From: Thelonectria olida | Lineage: Eukaryota > Ascomycota > Sordariomycetes > Hypocreales > Nectriaceae | DNA: 64,000 nt | Assembly: GCA_020736575.1 (NCBI GenBank) | Contig: JAGPYM010000002.1 | Coordinates: 620,001-684,000 of the forward strand | Direction of reading: 5' to 3' | In this document: positions 25,601 through 37,011 of the stretch, piece by piece | Layout of the letters: each line of letters starts with the position of its first letter | Position numbering within the stretch: position 1 is the stretch's first letter | The notes under the pieces: model-generated | Seen by the model: the letters and a program-made list of their open reading frames with translations, nothing else | What the model was told of the DNA's origin: nothing | The model's database searches: none | Made by a program: the position numbers and the translations under genes

Positions 25601-26307
25601 GGAACAAAGACTTGAGCTTAATAAACCTTTCGGTGCCATTTTCAGCACATTCATTAATGGGGCGCTCTAGGAGAAGGAACTCAGAATGAAGTCTTTTGAT
25701 GAGGCTTTTGGTTATTCCACAGACTCAGGTACCAAGATGTCGACCACAAGTCGGTCGACAAACACCGAGAACATAAGATATTACTCGCATAAATTAGTTG
25801 CAAGCATAAAGCTATGAATATTGTCTTTAGTATGAATCATTTGGTTCATTCCCATCGTCAACCTGCTCAGGGACTCTCAACTCGGCTCGGGTCGCCGCAA
25901 AGGGAATCACATACAACTTTCGCCCTAAAGACCTATCATTAACGTCGCCTTACATGTTTAGATACATAACTATGTCAGTTTCTTTCCTCCAAACTCAAAG
26001 AGGTTCCATTTTCTACTTAGTACAGCGCATTCGTGGCTTATCGTGACTGCCCCGTGTAGCATGCATCAACTTCCCGACCAACATGCAAATAAAGTTCTTT
26101 TGCATGGAATATCCGTGTATGTGCAGGAAACCCTCACTCTCTATGACTGAAGAGTCGGCGCTTTGTTGAGAGGAAATCGTACCCTGCGGCAAGACGCTCA
26201 AAAGGTTGACCATCATCCACACCGACGAGAAAGCTGTTACAACAGCGAACGGGTCGCAAAATGCACCCCTAAGGCTCATTGACATAATAAAATACACCCA
26301 ATAACCC
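22638..26307. other. 3.7-kb gene-poor interval
   Basis: No supported gene. It contains a three-fold imperfect 12-13-bp repeat of GTGGCGATGAAC type at about 25371-25405. A perfect 8-bp inverted repeat (TGTCGACC/GGTCGACA, 7-nt loop) lies at about 25738-25760. Frames up to 178 codons near 22754-23290 show no family signal. Confidence 0.5.
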
Positions 26308-27765
26308 AATTTCTTGCCCTACAGACATATAAAGTCTGCTCTAGAAGCACTCAGCCCTCTGCTGGTCCAGATCTGCAACATCACCAGTGCCCCTGGCATC
26401 TCAGTCGGAGTATTGCACCATGGCCAGATCATTCACAACGCACCCTATGGCTGTCAAGACATCCAAAATCAAGTCTCTCCAAATGCTGATACAAGCTTCC
26501 TCATCTACCCCTTGGCAAAGGCCATCACACTTCCATGGTTGGCATGATGGTCGACGAGGGGAGGCTCAACTTCACGACTCAACTGCATCACATCTTTCCC
26601 GCCTACCAAAGAGACGATGCCCAATCAAACATCACCGCCAAGGATCTGCTGAACCACAGAACCGGACTCACTCTGTACGACGACCTATGGTTTGGTTGGG
26701 ACCAAGGCAATGTTGGATCGTTCGCAGGCAATTCCTCTTCTCAGTTACGTCCCCATTGTCAGCCCCCTACGCACCGAATTTCACTTACAATAACATTGCC
26801 TACGAGGCCCTCGGCCAAATCTTGGAGAAAGTATCGGGTTCGAAATACGTGGATCTTCTTCACGAACACATCATCAACCCCTTGAGTTTGAATAGGACAT
26901 TTCACGCCGGCGAGCCCTTCGTCAACAACACGGCCAAGTCGCATGCTACACTGAAGAACGGCTCGCCCTATTAGATCCCAACCTGGGGCCACGGCAAAGA
27001 CGTAACCATTAGGCCATGCGCAGTTCCATCGGAGACCTCCTCGTTCTCTACAGAGCATTCCTCAGACAACATACCCAAGCCTGCGCAATCCTTTCAAGCT
27101 GGTCTCGCAACTTCTACAGAGTAATATCAGACTTCACAGCAGCAGCCTGCGAGAATACAGCTATGCCTCTGGTTGGTATCGAGCCCAGCTCCCCGCCAAC
27201 GTCGACTTTGGCGCGTCCTACGAAGTCCCTGCTCTTGGAACAGACTCTCCCTCGCAACTCCTTCTAAACCATCAAGGTTGCCTTCCTAGTAGTGTAGACT
27301 ACGTTGGGCTACTCCCTGAAGCTGCGGCAACAGTTGTTGTGCTCGGCAACTCTGCTGGCTTGACTGACGCAAGGAGGCTTCTCGGCCAGATTTTGGTAGA
27401 AACCGTCCTAGAAAATAACTTTAATGCCACCAAATACGGTGAGATAGTGAAAACGACTTCAAAAGATACAATCCAGGCTATAGCTCAAGTACACGAAGAG
27501 TTGATTGACAGCCGCACGATATCGCATCCTTGGCGTCCTCTCTCAGTTTACACCAGCCGCTATTACAATTCCACCGGCAAATATTTCCTTGAGGTCAATG
27601 ATGCAAGTGGCAGACTCCAAGTGGCCTTCATGGGACTAGGCGGCGCGACATTCCATGCGGCCGCATGGAAAAGACAGATTCTTCTGGTGGCTTGACTTCA
27701 ATGGGAGCGCGAAAAGGGCCAGGACTCCAGGATATCCGAAGGAATACTTCATGTTGAGATTCAGC
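26308..27765 (+). pseudogene. Decayed beta-lactamase/penicillin-binding-like serine hydrolase
   Basis: Fragments of one fungal serine hydrolase (Pfam Beta-lactamase class) follow in order through different frames. They run from an N-terminal part with SVGVLHHGQ, through NITAKDLLNHRTGL, NFTYNNIAYEALGQILEKVSG and MRSSIGDLLVLYRAF, to the C-terminal part YASGWYRAQLPANVDFG and PGYPKEYFMLRF. Breaks: frame changes at about 26535, 26745, 27010, 27160 and 27670, and an in-frame TAG at 26972-26974. The active-site SxxK serine position reads YPLAK, so the nucleophile codon encodes Pro. No splice sites account for these shifts. The copy is therefore almost certainly non-functional, and no upstream start is clear. 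It sits in a gene-poor, AT-richer neighbourhood. Confidence 0.85.
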
Positions 27766-30700
27766 TGTCTATGTCTTCTGGTCGGAATGGTGATGATTAT
27801 CACGTGGAGATGGTTTGCTTGCCTTGAAAACATGAGTTCCAAATGCCTGGCGATGGCGAGGTGTTTCGTAAGAGAGGAAGCAACTAGATGAGGGACATAG
27901 GGGAGAATTTGCAACGAAGTCTATAGCAACTAGTCTAGGGTAGCTAACTTCAACGTGCCTGTCTGAAATATATCTGTGTTATTAGCATTTGTTTGTATTC
28001 AATACGATTAAATTAAGTGTTTTCGCTTATAAATTAGTTGAATTAATACGAGGAAAGCTGGTTATACTGGTACTCGGTATGATTGGTGGAATCCCTGCTG
28101 TTATATCGCTATGTTCCCCATGTTAGGTTCTGTCGTCAGTCAATGAATGATAATAAATGTCAATACTTGTGAGAAACCAGCTTCATAAATAAGTTTAGCA
28201 TATCCAACTAATGAGGTTTCTATCTATGAGTTCCTCCCAGTCACTCTCCAACCGACAATTTGACTGTTGAACTACTGTAGCTTTCCTGTCGAATAAGTGT
28301 AGAGAATGGCTGGGTTAGCCAACTGAATTACTAGCTGCCCCGAGTAACTTTGACACTGACTGACTGTCTCAGGATTGGCTCAACTAAGAGCATTGCTAGC
28401 TTAATATTCTCGATGACTCTTTGGTCGGATAACGTTATTATTGCGGTATTTCGAGTTTCCAGAAACGATATTCTGAGTACTTATCTACCCCCGTTCGCGG
28501 GAACTGAGAGATCTGCCACCGTACTCCTTGCCTTGATGGATTTTGTGTTGCAAAGGCACCTGTACACGGCATAGAGGAAACGCAAGAGCTAGTAAAGCAC
28601 ACGGCAAAAACCACAGATGCTCGGAAATTGCCATGAAGCTGTGGATGAATCGCCCGATCTTCGTACTTGATTTGATGTCTCAGTTTTTATTGTTGAGGCT
28701 TGAGTCCAGCTGAGGCGGCCGCTCCCATCAGCCGCATTCTCCAGATCCACAAGTCCCCCTTTTCCTCCGCAGCAGAGTTCGTGCCAGCATGATTGGAAGA
28801 CGGAAGCAGTAAACGAGAGAGCCCAGGTGGCGTCTTTTGACCCTCTTGGCCCTCTACTAACTAAGTGCCTAACGGTCTACCTGACACACTACCAGGAATA
28901 TCCCATCCCGTCAATCCGGAGACTGTGACGGTTGAGTAGCTTACTTCAACCTCGAGCCAGATCCCCCATTTTCAGCAGAGAGGGGGTCCAGCTTCCAAAG
29001 TTCCAAACGAAATTCTAAGTTCTAACCGTTCTACTTGGCGAACATGAGGGGACGGTAAACTCTCCACTAAAGGAATGGTCGGACAACTGACTGTTGTGAA
29101 GGGATGCCAAGAGGACCGTTTGCTCGTAAGGTTCGACGGACGATGCTTGAATAGAGGGTAGAAACGAACTTCTCGAGCAGATGGCCAGGAGCTGAGAATG
29201 GCAGAGTGTTAGAGGACGAGGGCGAGGACGGGGGATGGACGTGAACGAGTTGGTCGACTTCATGAGCTCTTTGGGATCCACGGGGCATCTTTCCTGTGGC
29301 TGGCTCGCGGAGTCAGGGATGCCTCCTATCCCTTGCTCTCGAGGTCATTTAGTGGTTAGTTGCGAATTCGCCGTCTCCGCGGAGTGCACTTCCCATCGGA
29401 CCTTTGCCAGGCTCCCCGAACCTGCACGAGCAAGTCGAAGCTGTCTCTTTTCTCCGAGTACAGGATCAGATCTACAACCACGCCCACGGGCAGTTGATGT
29501 CGTTCACGATGCACTTTCCCAAGTATCAACCAATGGTTCCAAGCAACTTCCACCAAACCAAGCTCCGCTCTGTGCGGGAGGAATCAGAGGGCAGCGTTGC
29601 CGGGACCCGTACTGTCCAGGCTCCACGACAAGGGGGAGTGAAGGGGGTGAAAGAGGCGCCAGGCTGAAGGGGTGAGTTGAGCTCCGAAATATTTCGGGGG
29701 CTCTCTCGTCCAATCAATCAAATCTGGGCAGGCAAGAAGGGAGAAGTATTGAAAAATGCATGGCTGGTGGATGAGAATATGCATGTTTGCTCCAAAAACA
29801 AGCATCAATCAAGCATAGACATTTCTTTGCTTTTGTGTGAGACTGTCCCAACCTTCCTCCCCCTCGTTTGGCATGGGGGAGTTTAGATACTGAACGGCTA
29901 CTCCGAGAACGGTACAAAGTACATGGGGTAACATTATGTCTTCAACGTAGGTGCAGAATGTGGATAGCTTCAATGTACGATAATACCGAGGGGATGTGAT
30001 GCTTGGTACGGAGTTGGCTCGACCCACGCGGGTTGATTCTGGTCTTGCACGGGCTAGAACGTGTCTCGAAGGAAGCCTAACGCGAGTTGTCGTATCGAAT
30101 TTCCTTCAATCCCTACATAAATCAAGGCGAATGTTAATCGCTAGTCAGAATGGTCCTGCAAGCCTGGCCCCACGACCGGCCGCGAATGCAACCAAGATCT
30201 TCAGCCTTGATCTCCACAGATCTCTCTGGTCAAGCAGATCGAAACAGACTCAGCCAATAGCATGTCTGTGGTTAGAATAAAGCCCTGCGATGGGCCAATC
30301 AGGCCGTTTCCAACACCGTCCGCCGGCGCCACAGTCCAGGACGAGACGAGGCATTGTTTGGGCCATTTCCCACAATGGCTGGCGCGCTTGGGGTGGTAGT
30401 CTATTGGATTTGCTTGACCAACAGCAGTTGCATCATGTCAACTGTGGCTGGCACTAGCAGCCCAGCACCGGGTTTGGGACAGCGGCCCCCATCTCGACCG
30501 TGTCACTCGCTGTCGTCTATTCCACTTCGACTTCCTTTTCGCCCTTGATAGACTTGCAGAATGCCTTAGGTCAATGTTGGTCACGCGTTGTCTTGCATAG
30601 ATCCCGCTTATGGTGGGTTATACCCGACAGCTGATTTACTACATAGTTAGCTTCGGGCCGACCAGAGAGGTACGACAACGTTTTCGACTCCAGGCCAGGG

Positions 30701-31646
30701 CATTCCATAGACTTACACCCATAACCAATTTGGTATTAATTGCGCACTTGATCTAGAACCACGTGGGAAATGGCGTGTATGATTACTATGCCACACACCG
30801 GGGAAGGACCCCTGGGCCTGAGCAAAACGTGCCAGAGCGTTTAACCGACTCCCAGTTAATAAACTGTAGGAATGGATAGCCTCCGACTTCACTAGGTGAC
30901 AAACGACGGAGTACATGTGCATGAAAACCGGTCTTGTGCGAGTGTCTATGTATCCGTACATGTGGATGTCATCGACTCTCGTCGATCACGAAGCAGTTAT
31001 TGTGGCTGGCTGGTACTATTAGACTTAACGAACTCGGCCGCCTCATGTCGCTCCCGGCAACGTTCCAAGGGTCCACAGCATTCCCTATCAGTCAAGTGTA
31101 ACAGTAGTACAGCACATCACCAGGGAACTATATACCCACGGTTTTGGTAGAACCAGTGTGCGAAGCGGGGGACAACAGCCTAGAATGCACGTAGCCAGAT
31201 GGACACCGGCCAGGCCGGAAGAGGGGCCGCGACTTGTGTGAGTGACCTGAGATGTCTATGATTTTGATAGACCGAGATGAGTCACCGAAGAAGTGAAAGG
31301 CTTGACAAGTGACTGGGACAGTTCAGAAATTTCAGGAATGGTGGAAAACAGACTAGTTTCTTCGATTTAGAGCAACGTAGCTAAGGAGCGTTTCTAGATC
31401 CACCGCTTCATTCAATGCTGGTCCGTTGTCTGGTCTCAAGCCAAGCCTGGTAGCCAAGTTTTCCGAGTTGCTGCCCTGTATCCAGGAACACATCTAACTG
31501 CCCAAGCACCGAGATCACTTGCACCCACTAGGCCGCTAGCCTCTCTACCTACGTATCTCTCCGAGAGGGATGTGCAACGGTCCGGGGGGAGGGGGGTCCC
31601 GTCGTCCGAACTATCAGCACCTCCACCACATGAAACAAGGGTACCG
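27766..31646. other. 3.9-kb gene-poor interval
   Basis: AT-richer at 27900-28600, then mixed sequence. Frames up to about 146 codons show no family signal. No terminal repeats or transposase motifs seen. Confidence 0.5.
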
Positions 31647-32165
31647 CTAGTTGAGGGGGACATCTGCAGCCACTAGGGCATCTATAAAGGCCCTCTCCTC
31701 ATTTGCTATAAAAACAAACACCAGAAATGTCAAAAGTCGGTTGCTATGTTTATAGGGGTTGTACTTACTCGGGATATGTTCGGGAGCTCGTCCCTCGCGG
31801 GCAGAGATTCGAGAAGTTGTGAGCTGTGCGAGAAGTGTTGCTCCGTTGGGATCAGAATAGGCGACTTTGTAGATGTCAACCCTGAGCCTGTACTTTCCTG
31901 AGTGTGTGATGACGAAATTCGGAGCAACGAACACGGCTGAACAGCCTAGTTCTTCCGGCACCAAAGTTGCCATTATAATACCGCCTCCTACTAGTACGTT
32001 CTCAGGAAGGTGTGAGGAAGCTCCTATAAGAACGGGCATGGCAAAGCAATAGTAGCCCTCTTCAATGCAGCTAATATCGAAGCGTACAATGACAGATTGG
32101 CGTATAGTCTCTCCAATCTGAACCTTTTTTGGAGGCTGGATTCCAATATCGGCGCGGACTGACAT
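31647..32165 (-). CDS. Short velvet-like domain protein, 151 aa
   Basis: Two exons, 32165-31769 and 31705-31647. The 63-nt intron (GTAAGT...TATAG) keeps frame and joins HIP to TNEERAFIDALVAADVPL. The whole protein resembles a compact velvet-type beta-sandwich: PPKKVQIGETIRQSVIVRFD at the start, a middle strand FAMPVLIGAS, then GCSAVFVAPNFVITHSGKYRLRVDIYKV, which lines up with the velvet core of the type FVFPDLSVRxxGRYRLRF. Velvet proteins are fungal transcription regulators of development and secondary metabolism. This one is far shorter than VeA, VelB or VosA. The start at 32165 is chosen because upstream frame residues look non-coding. Assignment rests on pattern memory and is moderate. Confidence 0.6.
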   Translation of the reverse strand: MSVRADIGIQPPKKVQIGETIRQSVIVRFDISCIEEGYYCFAMPVLIGASSHLPENVLVGGGIIMATLVPEELGCSAVFVAPNFVITHSGKYRLRVDIYKVAYSDPNGATLLAQLTTSRISAREGRAPEHIPSKYNPYKHSNRLLTFLVFVFIANEERAFIDALVAADVPLN

Positions 32166-34871
32166 TTTGAAAGAGTCAAGAGAACTGAAAGTTGGTGGTT
32201 TAGTGTCGAGTTGCTGCGAAGCTGAATGGATGATATCGTGGCAAGAAGATGCTCTCTCGACAAGGCACTCATGACTGGGCGAGAGGCTCGATATATACCC
32301 CTTTGCATCCCAATATGAACGCACTCCCACCCCTCCGTCTTGATTATGTAGGTACACCCGATAAGGCAAGCAAGCAGTCTGCCCCAAGCAGTCTGCCTCA
32401 AACAGCCTCGAACGCCGTCGACTCACCCCGTGCCCGTGGAAAGTCGCAGAAACAGAAGTATTGGCCAGCCTCAGTCAAAATGGCCCATTGGTTCCAAGTC
32501 ACTTTCCGGTGAGGTGTGGAAAAGGGCAGAGCTGCCTCTGCTCAGCTGCGAGGTTTCAGATGGTGGACAGGGCACGCGGGAGCGAACCATAGATTGAGCA
32601 CACGAGCGTCACCGGGCGAGCTGCGATGAGCAAATTGAATCAGCAAAACTTGACCGGCCCGTTCACTTTACTGTTTTTAGACGGGAGAAAAGAATAAGTG
32701 CAATGAAGAAAAAGAAAAGAAAAGAAGGATGCTGTCAAGAAGAAGAGGGAAAAGATCGAGCAACGAACGAGACGCCCCCCCTGCAAGAGCCGAGCTGTGA
32801 TCCGTGAGGTATAGGTAAACCGATGATAATAACACGGCGAAATTCAAGGACAAGGACGGTGAGACTCTGCGTGTCCAGCCAGCCACTTTACTGTGCTGTG
32901 TGGAGCATACAGAAGAGGGTAGTTTCTTCGGATAGGAAGACTGAAGAACGACCTACCAAGGCAGACACGGACACAGAGGAGGGAGTAGACTCAGTACGGG
33001 GGTCGACGTTATCCTTTCGAAAGAGCTGGCGGCACGTAGGGATCGTGGCCAGACGGACGGCTGCAATGGACGTCCAGTAACACAAGACAGTGACCTGCCT
33101 GCGCACGACAATTGCGTGGTCCGTACGGTCCCTGCTCTTGCTCCCTCCCTGCGAGCCTTAGGATCCTTGTCAGTCCAACAAGCAGAGAAGCGCCTAACGC
33201 GGGTTCCTGAAGGGGAGGGGTGCAATGGTATGTGATGGTTCGCAGTCAAAGTCGGGCAAACACATTAATGATTAGTGATATCGTGAACACCATTGCGCAC
33301 TAGGCGCAAGCCCACATGACATTGATCGACGCCCTCTCGAACCTGGGTTTCGGTATATGGGAGATCCGTGCTTGGCGGAAGACGCCACAGATGATGTCGC
33401 GCCTCTTCTTTTTTTTTTATCGCAAGTCGAAAGGGGGCTGCGCAGATGACATGCGATTGTTCACTTTGGCGTCCGGACGCTCTCAGCATTTTGCAAGCCA
33501 GGGCGCGTGTTTTCGCCTGCTATCCACGCCCCTTGAGCTAAGAACCCCTGTCTTAGCATAATTAATGGGCGATCGGAAGGGAAAAGAAAGAATGAGTCCA
33601 GAATCCCCGTAGCACTCTTAGTGTTGTTTGTCCTTTTTTTTCTCTCTCTTTTCTTCTTCTTCTGTTCTCTATGTTTGGCCACGGTGCAACGGCCAAGGCA
33701 AGGGGAAAGACAAAGAAAAGAAAGAGTCCAAAGGAAGCGTTCCGCTTGGGCTGAGGTGGCTCTGTACAGATGCAAAGACCAGGCTGCAAGTCTAGAACTT
33801 CATCTTTCTGCGTTCGAAGGACCAGTCAACGACGTCGCCCATGATCCCTCGTGTCCCTTGTGCTACACCTCCAAGCCTTGGCTTCAGAGCCATGCACGTC
33901 GGCAGTTGTCTGAATGGCCCGTTTCAACGGAGCATCGAGGTTGATTTCATTCCCCGTAGCGGGATGACGACGGCGTGTTCTACGGGAGAATAATCTATCA
34001 CATTGCCTGCCTACACGGGCGGGACGGGGAAACAAGCAACAGCAACCAAAGCACACGCCCCCCTGGGTCGTTCCGTTCGGCCCCCAAAGGCCGATCTGTC
34101 ATGTCCAGTACCTGCGAGGGCGATTGTACATCCAGTCCAAGCTGCGGGGTGTGATAATGTGATTTGCGAGATACCCAACTCAGACTCACGCACCTGGCGT
34201 GCTCACTTGAAGTTGTGCTCTCATCTGAGACATTTCACTCGTACGAGTCTCAGATAATAGGGTCGCTTCCCGAGTTCCAGTCCCTTCCTCTACCGTCCTT
34301 GGCCCACAACGCCCAGTGAGGCTGGCGACTCGGGATGATGCCTCCGGGCTTTTGATATCAATGGCGGTGAGGTCATGAGGTCTTTTAGAGTAACGGGGTG
34401 TACAGACGTGCACATTGGCACTGCTTGACCGGCGAAATGGGCCACAGGAGTGTTGCTGTGCTTTGCCTTGCCCTCATGATGGGTATTCTCTCATCCCCCT
34501 CAGAAACTCACTCATGTTTCCTTACCTCCTCGTGCTGTCAGTCGAGCCATGGCACTTGATGAAGGTCACCTGATCCGTTCCTCGCTTCGTCGGCCCTGCC
34601 ATCCGACGACTTTGTCCAGAGATCCCAAACTTCCACGAATCAATGCTTCAATTCATCCAGACCCCGCATCGTGAGCGCGGGGTGCTGTGGGGATCATCAT
34701 GGCACGACGGGACTGACGGGAGTAATAGCAACTGGGAAAATGTTGAAGATATAGCCACGTCCGTCTATGGCAGTAAATTCTCGACTTTGAAAATGGATTC
34801 CTTGAGCGAAGCCCTTCTGGTAAAACCACGATTCTCACACATCTCTGCACCGAGTCCCGACCACTTACACC
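32166..34871. other. 2.7-kb gene-poor interval
   Basis: Promoters of the two flanking divergent genes. It contains purine and pyrimidine simple tracts at about 32690-32760 and 33625-33665. No gene supported. Confidence 0.5.
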
Positions 34872-36353
34872 ATGACCATCTCCTGGGAGTTTGACCCAAC
34901 GTTGAAGGGAGTGCTCCCTCCCGACTTTCAATTTGGTTATGCAACAGCTGCTGCCCAGATAGAAGGCGCTTGGAACCGTGATGGTAAAGGCCCGTCTATC
35001 TGGGACACGTTTGCCCACACGAATGGCAAGGTAGCCGACCAAAGCACTGGAGATGACGCCGTGCGATCATACGACCTATACAAAGAAGACGTCGCTCGGA
35101 TGAAGGACTACGGCGTCACAGCCTACCGCTTCTCGCTGTCATGGAGTCGTATCATTCCTCTCGGTGGGAAAGACGACCCCGTCAACGAAGCAGGCATAGA
35201 GTACTACAACCGCCTCATCGACGAACTTCTCGCAAATGGCATCACTCCCTTTGTCACCTTGTTTCACTGGGACACTCCCCAAGCTCTCGAGGACCGCTAC
35301 GGCAGCTTCCTCGACAAAGAGCGACTCGTTCCTGATTTCGTCCGCTATGCTCGCGTCTGTTTCGAGCGATTCGGAGACCGCGTCAAGAACTGGATCACCT
35401 TCAACGAGCCTGGAGTCTTCAGTCTCGCCGGATACGCCGCCGGTGTCCACGCCCCGGCGCGGTCCAGCTTCCGCGAACGAAACGACGTTGGCGACTCGAG
35501 CACGGAACCCTTCACTGTCGGACACACCGAGTTGATCGCCCATGCGTATGCGTGCGACATGTACAAGAAGAAGTTTCAGCCGACACAGAAGGGAAACGTC
35601 ATGATTACGCTGCACGGAAACTGGTCGGAGCCTTGGGACGAGGACGATCCCAAAGACGTTGAAGCCGCCCAGCGAGCACGCGAGTTTGAGATTGGCTGGT
35701 TCGGCGACCCGTTGTACTTGACGGGCGACTATCCTGCGTCGATGCGAGCCCAGCTCGGCGACCGACTACCCCGGTTCACGCCCGAAGAGAGCAAACTCGT
35801 TCTTGGCAGCTCTGAACGGTACGGCATGAACTCCTACTCTGCGTTTTATGTCCGACACAAAGACACCCCGCCGGAACTCACTGACCACCTGGGCAACATT
35901 GACAAGCTGGACGAGAACTCAAAGGGTGTCAGTCGAGGTCCCAAGAGCGATACGTACTGGCTTCGCACGACGCCTTGGGGCTGGGGCAAGACGATACGCT
36001 GGATCTGGAACCGGTATCAAACGCCCATCTATATTACAGAGAACGGCACAACGGCGCAGGGAGAAAACGACTGGAAGCCGAAAGGCCCGGACGACATTCT
36101 CGAGGACCCGTTTCGCATCGACTTTTACAGGGGCTACCTTACGGAGATCGCGACGGCCACTCAAGAGGGCGCTGTCATCAAGAGCTACTTCGGGTGGACG
36201 TTTACCGACAATTGGGAGTGGGCGGCGGGTTTCGATGATCGGTTTGGCGTGACGTGGGTTGACTTTGAGAATCCTGAGAGGCCGAGATGGGCAAAAAGAT
36301 CGGCGTATTTTGTGAGGGACTACTTTCGACATCTTATCAAGGAAAAGGAATGA
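34872..36353 (+). CDS. Glycoside hydrolase family 1 beta-glucosidase, 493 aa, intronless
   Basis: A single uninterrupted frame. The GH1 signature FGYATAAAQIEG starts near residue 21. The acid/base Glu179 lies in NWITFNEP and the nucleophile Glu390 in YITENG. The aglycone/glycone site block SYFGWTFTDNWEWAAGF is near the C terminus. Length is typical of fungal GH1. There is no signal peptide, so it is expected inside the cell, hydrolysing imported cellobiose or aryl-beta-glucosides to glucose. The neighbouring MFS gene on the same strand, 658 bp downstream, may or may not be related. Confidence 0.95.
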   Translation: MTISWEFDPTLKGVLPPDFQFGYATAAAQIEGAWNRDGKGPSIWDTFAHTNGKVADQSTGDDAVRSYDLYKEDVARMKDYGVTAYRFSLSWSRIIPLGGKDDPVNEAGIEYYNRLIDELLANGITPFVTLFHWDTPQALEDRYGSFLDKERLVPDFVRYARVCFERFGDRVKNWITFNEPGVFSLAGYAAGVHAPARSSFRERNDVGDSSTEPFTVGHTELIAHAYACDMYKKKFQPTQKGNVMITLHGNWSEPWDEDDPKDVEAAQRAREFEIGWFGDPLYLTGDYPASMRAQLGDRLPRFTPEESKLVLGSSERYGMNSYSAFYVRHKDTPPELTDHLGNIDKLDENSKGVSRGPKSDTYWLRTTPWGWGKTIRWIWNRYQTPIYITENGTTAQGENDWKPKGPDDILEDPFRIDFYRGYLTEIATATQEGAVIKSYFGWTFTDNWEWAAGFDDRFGVTWVDFENPERPRWAKRSAYFVRDYFRHLIKEKE

Positions 36354-37011
36354 TGAAACGAGGTTGGTCTTTGAAGTGCAACCAGGTTAGCGGGTTAGAG
36401 TTGACGAATGGTCATGATACACATAGTGCATGTATGTTCGCCATGGCCACCGCGTCTGATGCTCACACCAGACAAGAGGCACAGAGACATGTTATTTAGA
36501 AGCTTTCTATTTCCATTCCTGTTCATGCCCGCACAAGATGACTGCGTCTCAAGTGGAACGCCAGAACTCGATAGGAGAGGTTCTACCCATCGCATGTAAC
36601 AAACCCATTTGCCAACATGAATTGAACTAATCCGTAAGCGCTAAATGCCCATTCAACTATAAAACTAACAGAGAATTCGACAGGATAGCACCGACAACAA
36701 AGACAGATCCCAGACAGGCAGGTCGAAGCCGGCTACCCTAGACCAGCGGCTGTAGTCTTCGACGCCAATCCTCCCCACATAACCTTAAGCGTGCATTCAA
36801 TTGTTCGCGCAACGTCGATCTTACATTGGCAGCATCCTTTTCATATTTTGCCATTTACACGTCGCCAATTGAGCTCTCCCGCACTGCGTGGTTACTTTCG
36901 TCGGGCGCCCACCTTGTTTTGGATAGATGGTCAACACTACAAGTCAACATCACCTACAAAGGGAGCTATCCTCCAACATCGAAGCTCTGCTCATCAGTGT
37001 CATCACCCATC
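36354..37011. other. Intergenic
   Basis: 3' flank of the beta-glucosidase and promoter/leader of the MFS gene. No gene seen. Confidence 0.5.

Noticed and set aside
33331..33375. GGTTCGAG-like box resembling a tRNA B box
   Set aside because: No matching A box or cloverleaf can be formed around it.
36826..37011. 62-codon upstream extension of the DHA1 MFS frame
   Set aside because: It opens without an ATG, and its sequence is unlike family N termini. The ATG at 37012 fits.
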